Shown here: positions 1 to 11,655 of the stretch, piece by piece
How the letters are laid out: every line of letters starts with the position of its first letter
Numbering within the stretch: position 1 is the first letter of the stretch
The notes under the pieces: model-generated
What the model was told of the DNA's origin: nothing
Database searches by the model: none
Seen by the model: only the letters and a program-made list of their open reading frames with translations
Program-made: the position numbers and the translations under genes
From: Takakia lepidozioides
Taxonomy: Eukaryota; Streptophyta; Takakiopsida; Takakiales; Takakiaceae
DNA length: 64,000 bases
Reading direction: 5' to 3'
Assembly (NCBI GenBank): GCA_030704615.1
Contig: CM060731.1
Span: forward strand, 69,790,756-69,854,755

Positions 1-1390
1 CCAAATTGGGAATGAGGTAACTACCTTAAACTGCAAGGATGGAAGATACAATGCAGTGCTACGCCCCCACTGCCCATTCTACCACTTTGGTCAGGAAGGG
101 CGGCTCGGCCCAGTGATGACTGAATTGATTTTGCTTGGTTCATGAATGACATATGGCGGACTTGCTCCAATTGAAACCATGCCAGTTGGATCGTTCCTGC
201 CACATGTACAATTTTCTAGAAAGACCAGGTTAAGGGATCAGTGTGGGCACACAAACTGTCTATTTGGTTGGCCACGTACAGGCCGTAAACTCATGAGTGA
301 GGAACCTGTGAGGGGGGCAATTTTGGCAATTATGCCTCTGGAGATGGGAAAATTTTCACGGGTCCGCTAAAGGTGTAATGCCACAGGGATTGGGAATTCT
401 TTTTTGTTTGTTTCCTAAGGAAACACCAGCCCTGCAGCGATGAGGCCTTCAGGGAAATTTCAGGGCCATGTGAAAGCCAGCCCTAAGGCAGACAGATAAC
501 CAACAGGGATTTGAATCCAGACCCACAAGCCACAGGATGTCTTATCACTGGTCCACATGCAAAAAAATTCAGTTTTTGGATGGCCTCATTTGGATGCACA
601 ATCTACTATGATCCATGTGCAAGCTACATAGCTAGTGTCAATGAGCAACCCTAAGTTCGGCTAAGCATAGATGATTTCTGTCATTTTCGGTGGAAACTTG
701 GAGTTCCTACCACATTGAGATTAGGAATATGTGGGAGAACCATCCAGCAAATCCTCACAATGGGTTGGTCAAAGCAAAAATTCAAATCTTTAAAAAACCT
801 GAAACAAAAAACAATCCCTAAAATAGTATATAATACCAAATATCTTGGTGAATGGGCTTAATTCTGAGGATGCACATACTGCAACATGTATGGGTCATTT
901 TTGTGTAAGAATATTGGTAGATGGATATCCCCAGTTTATTGGAGAGGGGTAATAAATTTTAGGTGTCAAAAATTGAACAATGTAGGCAATTAGGTTTATA
1001 CATGGTCCCAACCTAATTTATGACACATAGGTCGCTTATACCTTACACATTCTCCTAGTGTAATTCATGACAAATTGGCTGAAAAGGATCGCCATTGCCC
1101 AAGGGAAACACCGTCACGTGATTGATGTATAGAATACCCTATTAAAAAAAAAAGTAAAAATATGACACCTCCCCAAACCCTATATAATATGCAACTAGAC
1201 TCAGTGTGCCGTTGCAGCGCATGCCATAAGTAATGGATAAAACATAGAAAAAAGAACAGAAAAGTAATGGGTTGGTGATGGGCTATAGTGACCCTCATTT
1301 TTTACCACTCACATTTACATAATATTTTAGTTGGTGAAATTCCCCCAATTGTATGGCACATTGTCTTCATAGCACCTTCACAAATTCCTC
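1..1390. other. Intergenic, nothing recognised
   Basis: AT-rich sequence with only short open frames in every direction. I see no family motif, tRNA fold, terminal repeat or convincing splice-bounded exon here. Confidence 0.5.
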
Positions 1391-1433
1391 ATGAAACACA
1401 AACTCGTTGATTCTCCCTTATCAACGTCGGCAC

Positions 1434-1745
1434 CAGTGTTGGGCGGTTATTTTTTTATATACGGCAGTTCCGGTTGCTTCAAAATTTTGGAAACTATTAA
1501 CCTGCGGTTGTGGTTACTAAGAATTTTATGGCTAGATATAACCTGCGGTTACGGATACTTGCAAACACCTCCAATTACCGGCGATTTTCATCAAATTACC
1601 GCGGGTATTGGGCGGTTTTCTAAAAGGTTCTTTGCTCGGTTATTTGAATGTTTGACATCCGCCGGTTCCTAACTGGACTAGTTACATCATTTTTTCACGT
1701 CCGCCGGTCATATATATATACCCGGACAGGTAACCGCTGGGTATT
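1434..1745. repeat. GCGGTT-rich stretch, possible hAT-type relic
   Basis: Short GC-rich words recur in an AT-rich background: CCTGCGGTT at 1501 and 1542, CCGCCGGT at 1659 and 1701, and further GGCGGTT and GCGGGTA words between them. Such recurring subterminal words are known from hAT-family DNA transposons, but I see no matching terminal inverted repeats or target-site duplication. The mobile-element reading is a weak inference. Confidence 0.2.
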
Positions 1746-1760
1746 AGAGAGAAATTTAAA

Positions 1761-2378
1761 TACTCACCAAGGCAGGCCCCATCATACTACCCCGACATGG
1801 CTGCTTTCATGTCGTTGCCCCACCACACTTTGCAAGTGTCCCCCTCAACTATGTCTAGATATACTTCTAGTTATTGAATTACCTCTCAACGTTACTCCCC
1901 CTATTGGGCCATTTATAGAATTCGCATATTGTCATGATTGGTACTTGAACACAACCATTTAACTATTTCATACTTGCTATTGGACGGTGGCGCACTGACC
2001 CCTAATAGTCATCATAGCAGGAACCAAAGGTGGTATCACAATACTAGCCTAAACGCTATACGTAACAACTTCAATATCCCTACCATAGCTATCCATCAAT
2101 GTTTCAAAATTGTCCATCTCACTGCCATCAGATCCTATACAACCCTTATTACTAACAAGCGTAAATTAGAACAAACTCACACAAAAGATATTGGTTACAT
2201 GCGCAACGACGCATTTGCTCTTATATGGCCCACCCTCAAAAGAGTAGGAAGTGGTACCTAAATTGTTGAGTAATTGTTGTTGTTGCATAAGTAAGAGATA
2301 TTTTAATTAAATGATGGTTGAGGTCCAATTTTTTATTTTCTAAGGGGAACAGGCCCACCCCCGAAAGGGGGCAGTAGC
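1761..2378. other. Intergenic, nothing recognised
   Basis: Moderate-length open frames occur on the plus strand, but they overlap each other in different frames and carry no recognisable domain. No RNA gene or repeat boundary is visible. Confidence 0.4.
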
Positions 2379-2797
2379 TGTAAGGCGAAGTGGCTTTTAG
2401 TTACGCCGGCTTTGGCCGGAGTCTTCTCTCTTTTCTAAGGGGGCCATGCTTGCAAAGCCCACCAAAGGGAAACGGGAGAATCCTAATAAACTCCCTTTAC
2501 TCTCCTTATATAGTTTTTGGAGGCCGTGGTGGGGCCTTCTAGAAAGGCCCACCGCCTCATCAGCGGAAAGATCTAGAAGGGGGGGCCCACCGCCCATCCC
2601 AAGTCGTATAAAAAAGAAAAAACGTCCGTGTGTCTACCTCCTATCGCCCTCTCCTACTTCTACGCTAGCGACTCCTGCGGCCCCACAGATTCGCTCTTCC
2701 CTAGTGTCGGGTTGCCTGACCTTTCCAAATTGGGCAAATGAGTTGGTGTGCATAGTAACCGTAATGCGAAGAGGCTCTTAATTACGCCGGCTGGAGT
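2379..2797. repeat. Pair of similar ~45-bp motifs, possible LTR or MITE relic
   Basis: A motif running TAAGGCGAAGTGGCTTTTAG then TTACGCCGGC at about 2380-2412 returns in altered form at about 2761-2795 (TAATGCGAAGAGGCTCTTAA then TTACGCCGGC), each followed by a CT-rich stretch. Between them lies a TATA-like TATAAAAAAG at 2607-2616. The layout could be a decayed LTR promoter or a small non-autonomous element; no coding domain is present to decide. Confidence 0.25.
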
Positions 2798-2820
2798 ACA
2801 CTCTCTCTCTTAGTGGGTGA

Positions 2821-3727
2821 AATTCATACTGATGTATGGCAACTGGCTATATGGATGTCATTCTGCAAGAAGGCTTGGGGGGTGTGAAGCTGATAACAGC
2901 ATCCCATTGGCACTGCGGAGGATGGAATCCGTTGCTCGTTGTTGCTATGGCGCCTCGCCAATCTTCAAGGATGCCATTCAAAGTAGGTAATAACACAAAG
3001 CCCTTTACGTATTCACTTTGCTATGTAGTATGTGTCGTAGGACTTAGGCTTGGAAAGCAAATCAACATAAACAAATGTACTATAGGCGAAGAAGCAAGAA
3101 AACACAAGGGATAGTTAGACAATGTTGATAATTTGCATATCTTGCACGAAGGTCAACGCTGGTCCAAGGATTTCTACAAACATCTCTTAAAATGGTTGGA
3201 CTGTAACGTTGACAATGTGAGTTTTCTTCATGTGTTCAGTTATGTTCTCGTCCTTGACAGTTTGGCGAAACTGAAGTCTGTTCTTTAGTTAGTTAAGATG
3301 GAAGGCACATTTACGGAAATGGTCGCCATATTGTAGAGTCTTCAGTTGGAAACAGATCCCAAGCATGTGTGCCGTGGGCTCGGGCTTAGTAGTATCAGGA
3401 CTGGTTTGCAATCTTGATTCAAAGACTCTCTCACGGATATGAAACTAGTTGGTCACGCGTCATTTTATCTCGATAAAGCTACTCAGAATTGGCGAGAGGC
3501 CAGCGATTACGCGAACTACTCAAGCAATCTCAATCAGCCCCTCTGACGGTAGAGGAACATGTAGCTACTACTTAAACTGGAGTAAACGGATATTTAGATG
3601 TATCGGAAATTGGCCAAGTTAAAAAAATTCTTGTTCAACTACTGAATATTTGATAACTAATAAACCTCAGTTTACATAAATTATACGTTCCACTAAATAT
3701 GTATCGCAAGACATTCACAAAACTGGG
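2821..3727. other. Intergenic, nothing recognised
   Basis: Frames are closed frequently and no motif stands out. The stretch runs into the LINE-tail-like repeat at 3728 and may be decayed retroelement sequence, but I cannot show that. Confidence 0.35.
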
Positions 3728-3790
3728 TGTGGGGTCTAGGGCCACAAGGCTACGGCAAGCATAGTCTTATGAGTACATTTTTTATCTATC
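3728..3790 (+). repeat. Dispersed LINE-tail-like repeat, copy 1
   Basis: Carries the core GGCCACAAGGCTACGGCAAG followed by a TCTTATGAGTACATT-like end. Related copies lie at about 18386 (+), 23915 (-) and 53490 (+). The 53-kb copy directly follows a LINE C-terminal zinc-knuckle-like region, so I read these as 3' ends of one non-LTR retrotransposon family. Here the upstream coding part is not recognisable. Confidence 0.5.
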
Positions 3791-4712
3791 TTTCATAGAA
3801 CTATGCTACCATCTATATGACGACTACAGACTACACCTCATACATGGATACTCTGGATATGTGACAATGACAAGTAATGCAGCACCAAAGACTAAAGTAA
3901 TAGAGGACTGTGAAGCAAGTCTTCAGCAGGAAAAAGGGATTTCAGGTTTCTTTTTCTTTCATGCAACACTCCTAACACCTACATGAAGACTTACCTGATC
4001 ACTTTGCCCAAACAACATAAATACCACACGTGCAAGATGCAATTGTGCCCAAACCCTTCAACTCTTCACTAGATTGCAACTGTGTATTTTCTATCCAAAA
4101 AGGAAATCCTTGGATCATTTACATGACAACCACATCACAAAACAGCAAAGAGAGGCAAAACCAATCCACAAAGCCAATCACTGCATTAAGCAAAGAAGAA
4201 CCCAACAGAAGATGAAGCGTGAAAAAAAACCTTCCAGAAGCCATCAATTAGATGCTGCCATCACTTCATATCCTCATCAACCATCACTATGAGTTCGTGT
4301 GCTGCAGATTCAAAGGTCTTGAAAGTGAAGCAGGCCATCTGAGCCAGACAGCTTTGAGCAATGAGAGCAAACCATAGATCTGCGAATCACAAGATATTCT
4401 AATGGGGGATAGGGAAGAAAGCTCGGATCTCTGCTGATTCAAAAGTCACCTGAAGGAAGCTACCTTCCTGACTTCTGTCTAGGAAGAATGAACAGAAGCT
4501 CCTACAGCCGAGCCTAGACACTCTTCAGAGAGAGTCAGAAGCTCTTGGGTTACTTTTGATTTGAATATCTTGAAAGTATAGTGAAGTGCACTCCCTGCAG
4601 AATGCCTACAAGACATTGTAAGTATTCCTTCCCACGTCATTGGTACTCCATTTTGTAGAGTGGCAAGAAAGAGAGGAATGGGGATGACTTTACGGCTGGA
4701 AAGGTTGAGTTA
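3791..4712. other. Intergenic, nothing recognised
   Basis: No domain-bearing frame, tRNA or clear repeat boundary. It sits between the LINE-tail copy and the reverse-transcriptase relic on the other strand. Confidence 0.4.
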
Positions 4713-5226
4713 CTACCAGATGAATGTGCTAAGCGTAGTGTAAGTGTCGCCTTTTCTCATGCGCCCCCTTGTGTCATAAGCCATTTTGACATCCAAGAAG
4801 AATACAAAAGTGGGTTTCCCTTTTTTTTTTACTTCCCACATAATCTGCCTTGGAGTGAAGATATGATCCACACATCCCCTGTTTCGCCGAAAGCCAGCTT
4901 GGCATTTGTGGAAATAACCTCTAGATTCCAGATCAACCTCGAGATGAGTACTTATAACTCTGCAAAATATCTTGCCAACTGCCTTGAGGAGCGTGATGCC
5001 TTGGTAGTCCCCTGGCAATGAGTCTACCTTCCCTCCCTTGAGGCTGTGTACACTGCTTTGCACTTGTATCATGTAGGCCAGTTATGAATTTGCAGATGAT
5101 CAATCTCGAAATTGTGCAGGCATGCCTCATGATACTCTCTGTGGTAACCGCAGAGCCTGTTACAAGACAACTTTGTAGACAACCTATCATGCAATGGAAC
5201 CACTGAACGGAATTGCCTGCCGACAC
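4713..5226 (-). mobile_element. LINE (non-LTR) reverse transcriptase relic
   Basis: The minus strand encodes an easily recognised block of a LINE reverse transcriptase. It holds a Y(Q/R)GITLL motif, then KAVGKIFCRVISTHLE, then a CQAGFRRNRGCVDHIF stretch (RT domains 2-2a, QxGFR type) and a VFFLDVKMAYD stretch that corresponds to the FxDxxxAYD motif A carrying the first catalytic Asp. The frame is lost right after motif A, and the endonuclease, the YxDD box and the C-terminus are missing. A second minus frame overlaps the 5' side and is consistent with a frameshift. It is a dead fragment that supplies no function here. The family is typical of plant L1-like elements. Confidence 0.85.
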
Positions 5227-6189
5227 CTACATTACACACTTGTAGATCTCCAACACAACTCTATGAGAGTCAAAAGTAGCCCTATAGGAAATTCACGAGG
5301 ACATTCCAGAGGACTTTCCACCAAATAAAAGACCTATAACATAGGAAGGAAAATCTGCATCAGCCCTCTACGCCCTAAATGTGTGCAAACTGTACCAAAC
5401 TTTACAGTCCTCTCATCAGGAAACACACTGATGCATGTTCGTAAAGTAAGGTCAGGGTGACAGCGGCGGTGATAGGAAGCATTCACTACGTCCTGCCAAT
5501 GAGCAAGGGGATAAGATGGCTGGGGATCCCTCGAGACATTTTTAACGATGTAGATCATACTATGGAATTGCAGAACACAAGCAAATTTTCAATTTGAAAG
5601 TCAAGAGGAAATTGTCCAGACAAGTAGAAAGTAGAAGAGGAAACGATAATATTAGGGTGCTCAACTCTCACAGACAACAGGAAAGAAACCAGTCCTGCAT
5701 GACCCCACAAACCTGCCTCAGTCTCTCTTTCACAGGAGATCAGGCATTCAGTACCATAATGTCTGAGCTGCTCATGGTAATGATATGGAAGAGTAGCAAC
5801 AAATCACGGTGAACTATAGTGCAGCAGTATTGTGACAGGGAAGTCTTGGGGAAGTCACTTGTTACAGACCAAAAACTGAGGTACAATCAGTATAAGAGAC
5901 AGTCCTGGCTGGTGAATTAAGACCTACTTAAAAGAAACATGCAGTGGATGATTTAGTATTGGAACAATCTTAGTTGGGAGCAAACTTTGGTTTGGGCCAA
6001 TTGAGTCCACCATACATGATTCATGGAAACAGGGACGTAATCTTGACTTGATCACTAGACACTCGCTGCACATCTCTGAAGCACCCATGAGTCAATTCCG
6101 CAAATCTTAGACTAGATGAATAGCATTTTTACTACTTCAAAAGAAGGTTTGATGACACAGTGAAATCATGGTTCCCATGGAGCAGTCTT
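5227..6189. other. Intergenic, nothing recognised
   Basis: Only short frames with no recognisable motif. The LINE relic may extend a little into its left part, but no conserved RT block is visible beyond 5226. Confidence 0.4.
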
Positions 6190-7930
6190 TAATGAATTTA
6201 AACCTCTAGAATTTGAAGCTGCTAAGTGCAGGGTGTAGTTCTGTGAGTGGTTCGTATACTCGGAGCTCTTCTCCAAGCTCTAGAACTATCAACTTCATCA
6301 GGCTGCATCGCCTTGATCTTCTTCGCTCTGACCATATGGGCGAGGTTTCAAACAAGGCCACATCGTTTTGGACGACTGCAAAAACAAGTTCGTCACTAAA
6401 CGTCGGAGATTGGAAACCCATTGTCGTACCCTTCGCCCCTTGTCTATAAGGGACCCATTTCTATTTGCTGCAGCCAGCTCAAGTGCAAGGTAGTGACTAG
6501 AAGCTCCGCTAAATGTGTTTCCACATGCATCTACAATCGAGCTTCAAAATTAAGACTATCAGGGGCCAACCCTTGGACAACGAGAACATTCTGCATAGGA
6601 GAGCCGTGTGAGGGTGTTGGCCATACCTCTAGGTAAAACAACATTACAGCTTCACCATTCTCATGATCTTTAAACATGGCATGGTATCTTGCAACATCTC
6701 TTTGCCATTTGAAGGCTTCGAATGATGCCTTACCCCCTTAAACCTTACAACTAAGCTTGGTTGATCTTCTACCCCATTGCAATCGCTGTACTGCTTTACA
6801 AAGATTAACTCAACCTGTCTGTCCTCATTGTCTTGCTAACTGATGTTACCGAAGACATCCAGCAAGGAGATCAGACTAATGGGAGGGAAGCACTCCAACT
6901 GATAAATTGAATCAATTTGGCATAGCAGTTGTGTGCAAAATCCCATAGCCTTTGCGATAGGGAAGGTAACGGATGTCTAGTGAAGGCCAGAGGCATGAGC
7001 CTGACAACTTCTCATGATACAAACTCACAATCTTACTGAGAACTATGGATGAGCCGCCAACCTCTGGTTGTAACATCAAAGAGGGATCCAGAAGACGCTA
7101 TACTTCCCAGGAGTAGGACGTGCGCGGCATAGTGGGGCTGTGATCGTTTGTTGTTGGGTTTGTTGTTGGGGTAGTTCTTCTTCTCAAATTTGATGATTTG
7201 TGCTTTTGGGGTCCTCCACCTCCATTCACGTAGCTCATCGTCACTGTCAATCCACTCGAGCTCCAGATTGAGTTGTAACTGATCCACAACACATTCAAGG
7301 TATAAAATGATCAGCCCTTATGTTGGGCCCAAATATACACCTACCTAGAGCTTATGGCGGATCTAGAGCTTGTGGCAGATGTCTCCTACCCGTTTATGTG
7401 ATTCTGGTTTATGTGATTCTGGACAAAAGAGACGGTAGGATCTGAGCGGAAAGGGCTGCATGTTAATATAGTAGGAAGGAAAGAGATTTAGGGCTGCATG
7501 TACATGTATAGCAATGAAACAATAGACAATTGTAATTAGAAATGTGTAACTGGGCCCACACTAGATGAGATTCAGATGTGGAGCTTATCATTGGACAAAA
7601 ACAAGCACTCCAGTCCAACCCAAAACAAAACAAGAAAAAGAACAGGATCAGGCAATTGGCAATGAAGGCAGAGTTTTTCTCTTTGAACAGGTAGAACAAT
7701 TTAGGAATACATAGCAGTTTCCAGCCTGTCAAATCTTCCCCATCCCTTCTCCAGAGTGAGGCAGATTGGGGTGACAAGCATTGGGGTGACATCATCTGGA
7801 GTGACAACAGAAACTGGGAGCTGGGATGACATGGACGCGGGTGACATGTGACATCATCCTTAGTGACACCAGACAACACCGGGAGTGTCACTCCAAACAT
7901 GACTAAGTATTAAAATATACTAGAGGAAGT
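6190..7930 (-). repeat. Triplicated segment copy A, decayed gene fragment
   Basis: Read on the minus strand, this segment is collinear with 10040-11655 on the plus strand (copy B) and partly with 16480-17528 (copy C). Shared protein blocks, in order, are one containing LQLN(L/V)EL-WID at about 7290-7180, a block with (L)QPEVxGSSIVL around 7060, and a block with SPTFSDELV at about 6420-6210. Frames are interrupted between blocks, so no copy is intact. The exon at 8228-8482 lies upstream on the same strand and could belong to the same former gene. I do not firmly recognise the family; a distant likeness to plant SMC-hinge-type proteins (GMI1/SMCHD1-like) is possible. Copies A and B form a large inverted repeat. 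Confidence 0.6.
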
Positions 7931-8095
7931 GTCACCCCATACAGAGGGTGACACAAACCAGTGGTGACAGGGACCCTGGTGAAGAGTGACAGCAAGGGAC
8001 AACTTGACAAAGTATTAAGATATAGTAAGAGGAGTGTGTCACCCCACGCTGGTGACAATAACAACCACAGGAGCTGGGGTGACACTACCGTGCCC
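7770..8095. repeat. GTGAC/GTCACC-rich minisatellite-like tract
   Basis: The pentamer GTGAC and its complement GTCAC recur irregularly every 10-40 bases (for example GTGACATCATC, AGTGTCACTCC, GTGTCACCCC). Two longer related units, TATTAAAATATACTAGAGGA at 7908 and a variant at 8011, each lead into GTGTCACCCC. A smaller patch of the same character occurs at 10045-10115, at the matching edge of copy B. Confidence 0.5.
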
Positions 8096-8227
8096 CCTGG
8101 AGGAGCAGACGCTGCCTGAATCTGCCGACAGTGCTGTAAAGAGAGAGAGAGAGAGAAATGTAGGTGTAGCTCTAAAGACCTATCCCACATCCCAAATTCC
8201 TTACCGACAGGTTCAGATTGTCAAGTT

Positions 8228-8482
8228 TCAAAAGAGAATTTTTTCTAGATTATTTACATTCTTCTCAATCTCATAAGGGAGCTTTGCTCTGAGTTTACTT
8301 ACATTCTCCAGTATGTCAGAACTGATTTGGGGTATCTCACATCTCCCCTTGAATAGAGGACAATTGATGCGCTCCCCAGGACAATCCAAAAGTAATCTGT
8401 GGTGAGGTCCATCCGCTGTTGTGTCGACTACCCCATCACTGTCTACGAGTTCCACCACAATGTCATCCAACCTCCTCCCCAC
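8228..8482 (-). CDS. Orphan internal exon, hinge-type protein candidate
   Basis: An open frame of about 84 codons on the minus strand without an ATG at its upstream end, as expected for an internal exon. Visible motifs are VELVDSDGVVDTTADGPHH, then LLLDCPGERI, then a C(P)LFKGRC-EIPQI pattern. The arrangement V-D-x-D-G-x-V-D-x-x-x-x-GP-H followed by a small Cys/Gly patch resembles repeat units of the plant GMI1 / DMS3 / SMCHD1 group of SMC-hinge ATPase-like proteins. I offer that only as a possible identity. It lies just upstream of copy A on the same strand. No complete gene is visible. Confidence 0.35.
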   Translation of the reverse strand: MGRRLDDIVVELVDSDGVVDTTADGPHHRLLLDCPGERINCPLFKGRCEIPQISSDILENVSKLRAKLPYEIEKNVNNLEKILF

Positions 8483-8668
8483 GGAACACTTGCATGGGAT
8501 CTGTTTCCAACCATCCTGATCTCGTTAGGCCAGAAGCTGGTTGACCCCGAGAGACACCAGAGTAGTCTATATTGACCCTGGTAATGATGCATAGCAAAAT
8601 GCAATACTACTGCCCAAGCTCTGGATATGCATTTGAGACCTGAACGTGGACATCACTTGACTGCAGAG

Positions 8669-8891
8669 ACAATCTATTTGACATAGCATCCATTCAAGCG
8701 CCATCTGCGCTTAGATTAACCTGGACACTCTCGACCAGTATTTAGTCATGCCTGAAATCGTTCAGCCTAGACTACATCCTCGGGTATTATCTATTTGACA
8801 AAGCATCCATTTCCAGAACAGCCATCTGTGCTTAAATTGACCTAGACACTCTCGATCAGTATCTAAGCATGAGCGAAAACATTCAGCGTAG
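8669..8891. repeat. Direct tandem duplication, ~105-bp unit
   Basis: Two diverged copies lie in tandem: ATCTATTTGACATAGCATCC at 8669 and ATCTATTTGACAAAGCATCC at 8789. Both then continue with GCCATCTG(C/T)GCTTA, CACTCTCGA(C/T)CAGTAT and CATTCAGC(G/C)TAG-type matches. The copies differ by substitutions and small indels, so the duplication is not recent. No coding role is apparent. Confidence 0.75.
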
Positions 8892-8895
8892 TGAA

Positions 8896-10039
8896 CCTCC
8901 AGACGAAAGATCCTCTGAAAAAGCATGGACATCACCACGCAGAATCTTTTGACAAAACAGTCTTGGGTATTACACAGAGAACTTCAAGTGCTGCATGAAA
9001 AACAGAATCTGCGTGGTGATCAAAAGTTGACTGCAAAAGATCCATAGAAATTTCATAATGCGTATGTACAGCAATCTGGCAGTAAGTGGTCTGACAATAT
9101 AGACCTAGAAAGCGAACCTGTGTCGCAAGGCGCAAAGAGCGCATTCCACGCGTGGATCCAGGGAAGAAGGAGTTGTTACCACAGAATAGGCTTCACGCGG
9201 TAACATCGCTAAGTTCTCCCCCAACCGCTTCATCCTCCTGCAGTTTCCAAATTATCAAGACCTCCAAGGGGGATCCAAAAGGAGAGAGAGTATCCAAGAC
9301 GAGAGAGACAGAGGGAGAGAAGCTCTCCCAGAGACACGAGTTGATCATGCACAGCAACCAAAATCCGTGCACCACGTTAGCACGATTTGTGTACCAATGC
9401 GCTTCAGATACAATAGCTCAATGTCCAAGTATGCACAAAAGCAGGGGAGAATGCGTGTAGTGGAAGCCCACTTCTGTGGTGTGGTAGCGGTGAGCCGGTG
9501 CAGAGAGGGACCTTGTGAAACGTGACGGCCTCGAGCAGCTCCCTACGGCCGACCGTAGGTGTTAACTAGACAGGCAACAATTACTTGCAATTGTACTCTA
9601 ATCTCCTCCTCCTCCTCCACTGCATTCATGACAAAGAGCGACTATAAGTCCCATTGCCTGCAATCCGTATACAATCGTGATTCGTTGTAGTTACTGTAGC
9701 TGATAGGTGACTGCTTGAGGGTTTTTTTCTATGCAAACTTAAAATGCCGAGATCTCAAGCGGTACATACTAACCGTCGAAGACAAAATAACAGACACGCC
9801 ATGGCAGGTATGGCGCTTTTATATTGTGGCCACGCTTGTCTGAAAGGGACCCAAAGTTTTCTTCACAGATCGTGTAAATATCAGCAACGATGGACATTGT
9901 GTGCAAACAAATGATTGAGATCGGTTTCCGGTAGATTGGTTTTACATAAACAGCAATAACTTTGTGATAGTTCAATTTTGTAACTTCAGCAGTTTGTGTA
10001 GGTATATAACAACACAGTCACAAAGACACGGTTTCAATA
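8896..10039. other. Spacer between copies A and B, nothing recognised
   Basis: Open frames up to about 100 codons exist on both strands (for example 9152-9460 plus), but they are low-complexity or overlap each other and show no family motif. A (TCC)n patch at 9601-9620 is the only simple repeat. The stretch separates the two arms of the large inverted repeat. Confidence 0.4.
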
Positions 10040-11655
10040 TTTAATCATATCTGGAGTGACACTCCATTCACCCTGGTGTCTGTTGTCTCTCCCCTCACCC
10101 TAGATGATGTCACCCCAATCTGCCTCACTCTGTAGAAGGCAAGGGGAAGATTGACAGGTTGGAAAGTGCTACGTTCCTCTCCCTCTTCAAAGAGAAAATC
10201 ATAGAGCGTTTTTTTTTTTTGGCCTTTTGGGTTGGTTTGGAATGTTTGTTTCTATAGACCATGATACATCTGATCCAAATCTCATCTAGTATATATGGCC
10301 CAGCTACACATTTCTAATTAAAATTCTTTACTCATGTACATGCAGTCCTAAATCTCTTTGCTTGCTACTGTCTTAACATGCAGCCCTTTCAGTGCTCATG
10401 ATCATACTGTCTATTTGTCGAGAATCATATACACCGGTAGGGGAGATCTGCCTAAAGCTCTAGAGCTCTAGGTAGGTGTAACAGTTGCCCAAGATAAAGA
10501 CTGACCTTCTTATGCCTTGAATGTGCGGTAGATTAGTTGCAACTCAATGTGGAGCTGCAGTGGATTGACAATGACATGAGCCGGGTGAATGGAAGTCCAA
10601 TACCCCAAAAGGACATATCGTCAAGTTTGAGAAGAAGCCTTACCACTTGAATGACAGAAGATCTTGGCCCAAATATCCCGCGGACATAATCGTCTCAGGT
10701 CCTGTGCCTGGTAAGTATAGACTCCTTCTGGATCACTCAGCGATGTTACAGCCAGTGTTACAGCCAGAGGTTGTCGGCTCATCCATAGTTCTTAGGGAGA
10801 TTGTGAGGTTGTATCCTGGGAAGTTGGCGAAGCTCTTGCCTCTGACCTTCATTGGACATCCGTTACCTTCCCTAGCACAAAGGCTGTGGAATTTTGCATA
10901 CAACCACTCCGCCAAATTGATTCAAATTTATCAGTTGGAGTACTTCCCTGCCGACGGTGTCTCATTGCTGGATGCCTTCGGTAACCTCTGTGATACCAAG
11001 ATTATGATGAGAGGCATGTTGAATAAAAATCTTTGTAAAGCAAGACATATACTGCAATGGGGTTCAAGTCGATGCAGCCAAAGTTCAATTGTAAGGTTGA
11101 TGAGGGCAAGGCATCATTCGAAACCTTCAAATGGGAAGGAGACGTTGCAAGATACCATGTCATGCTTAGAGATCATGAACCTCCAAATGGTGAAGCTGCA
11201 ATGATGTTTTAACTGGAGGTACGACCAACAGCCACACATGGCCCTCCTATGCAGATTGTTCACAATGTCCAAAGGTCAACCCCGATAGTCCTATTTTGAA
11301 GCCCAGATTGTAGATGCACATGAAAACACATGTAGCGGAGTTTCTGGTCCCTTCCTTGCGCCTGAGCTTGCTGCAGCAGAGAAATGGGTCTGTTACAAGG
11401 GATGAAGGGTAGGACAGTGGGTATCCAATCTCCGACGTTTAGTGACGAACTTGTTTCGGCAATCGTCCAGAACGCTGTAGTCTTGTTTGAAACCTCACCC
11501 ATATTGTCAGAGCGAAGAAGATTAGGGCGATACAACCTGATGAAGTTGATATTTGTAGAGCTTGGAAAACAGCTCCAGGTATTCGAACCACTCACAGAGC
11601 TACACCCTGCACTTCGGAGCTTGAAAACTCTAGAGGTCAATGAATTTCACTAAAA
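10040..11655 (+). repeat. Triplicated segment copy B, decayed gene fragment
   Basis: Plus-strand counterpart of copy A. The order is a GTCACC patch (10045-10115), a non-coding block rich in Alu-like AGCT words (10260-10460), an exon-like block with LQLNVELQWIDNDM at about 10540, and a long frame at 10647-11204. That frame contains VSGPVPGKYRLLLDHSAML, LQPEVVGSSIVLREIV and LPSLAQRLWNF; a block with SPTFSDELVSAIVQN follows at 11384-11653. A stop and a frame change separate the first block from the long frame, so the copy is probably non-functional, although 10647-11204 has no internal stop. The homologous parts of copies A and C confirm that it was coding. Function unknown. Confidence 0.6.

Noticed and set aside
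7500-8100. CRISPR-like array from the recurring GTCACC words
   Set aside because: Repeats are short, irregularly spaced and in both orientations, and the DNA is clearly plant nuclear.
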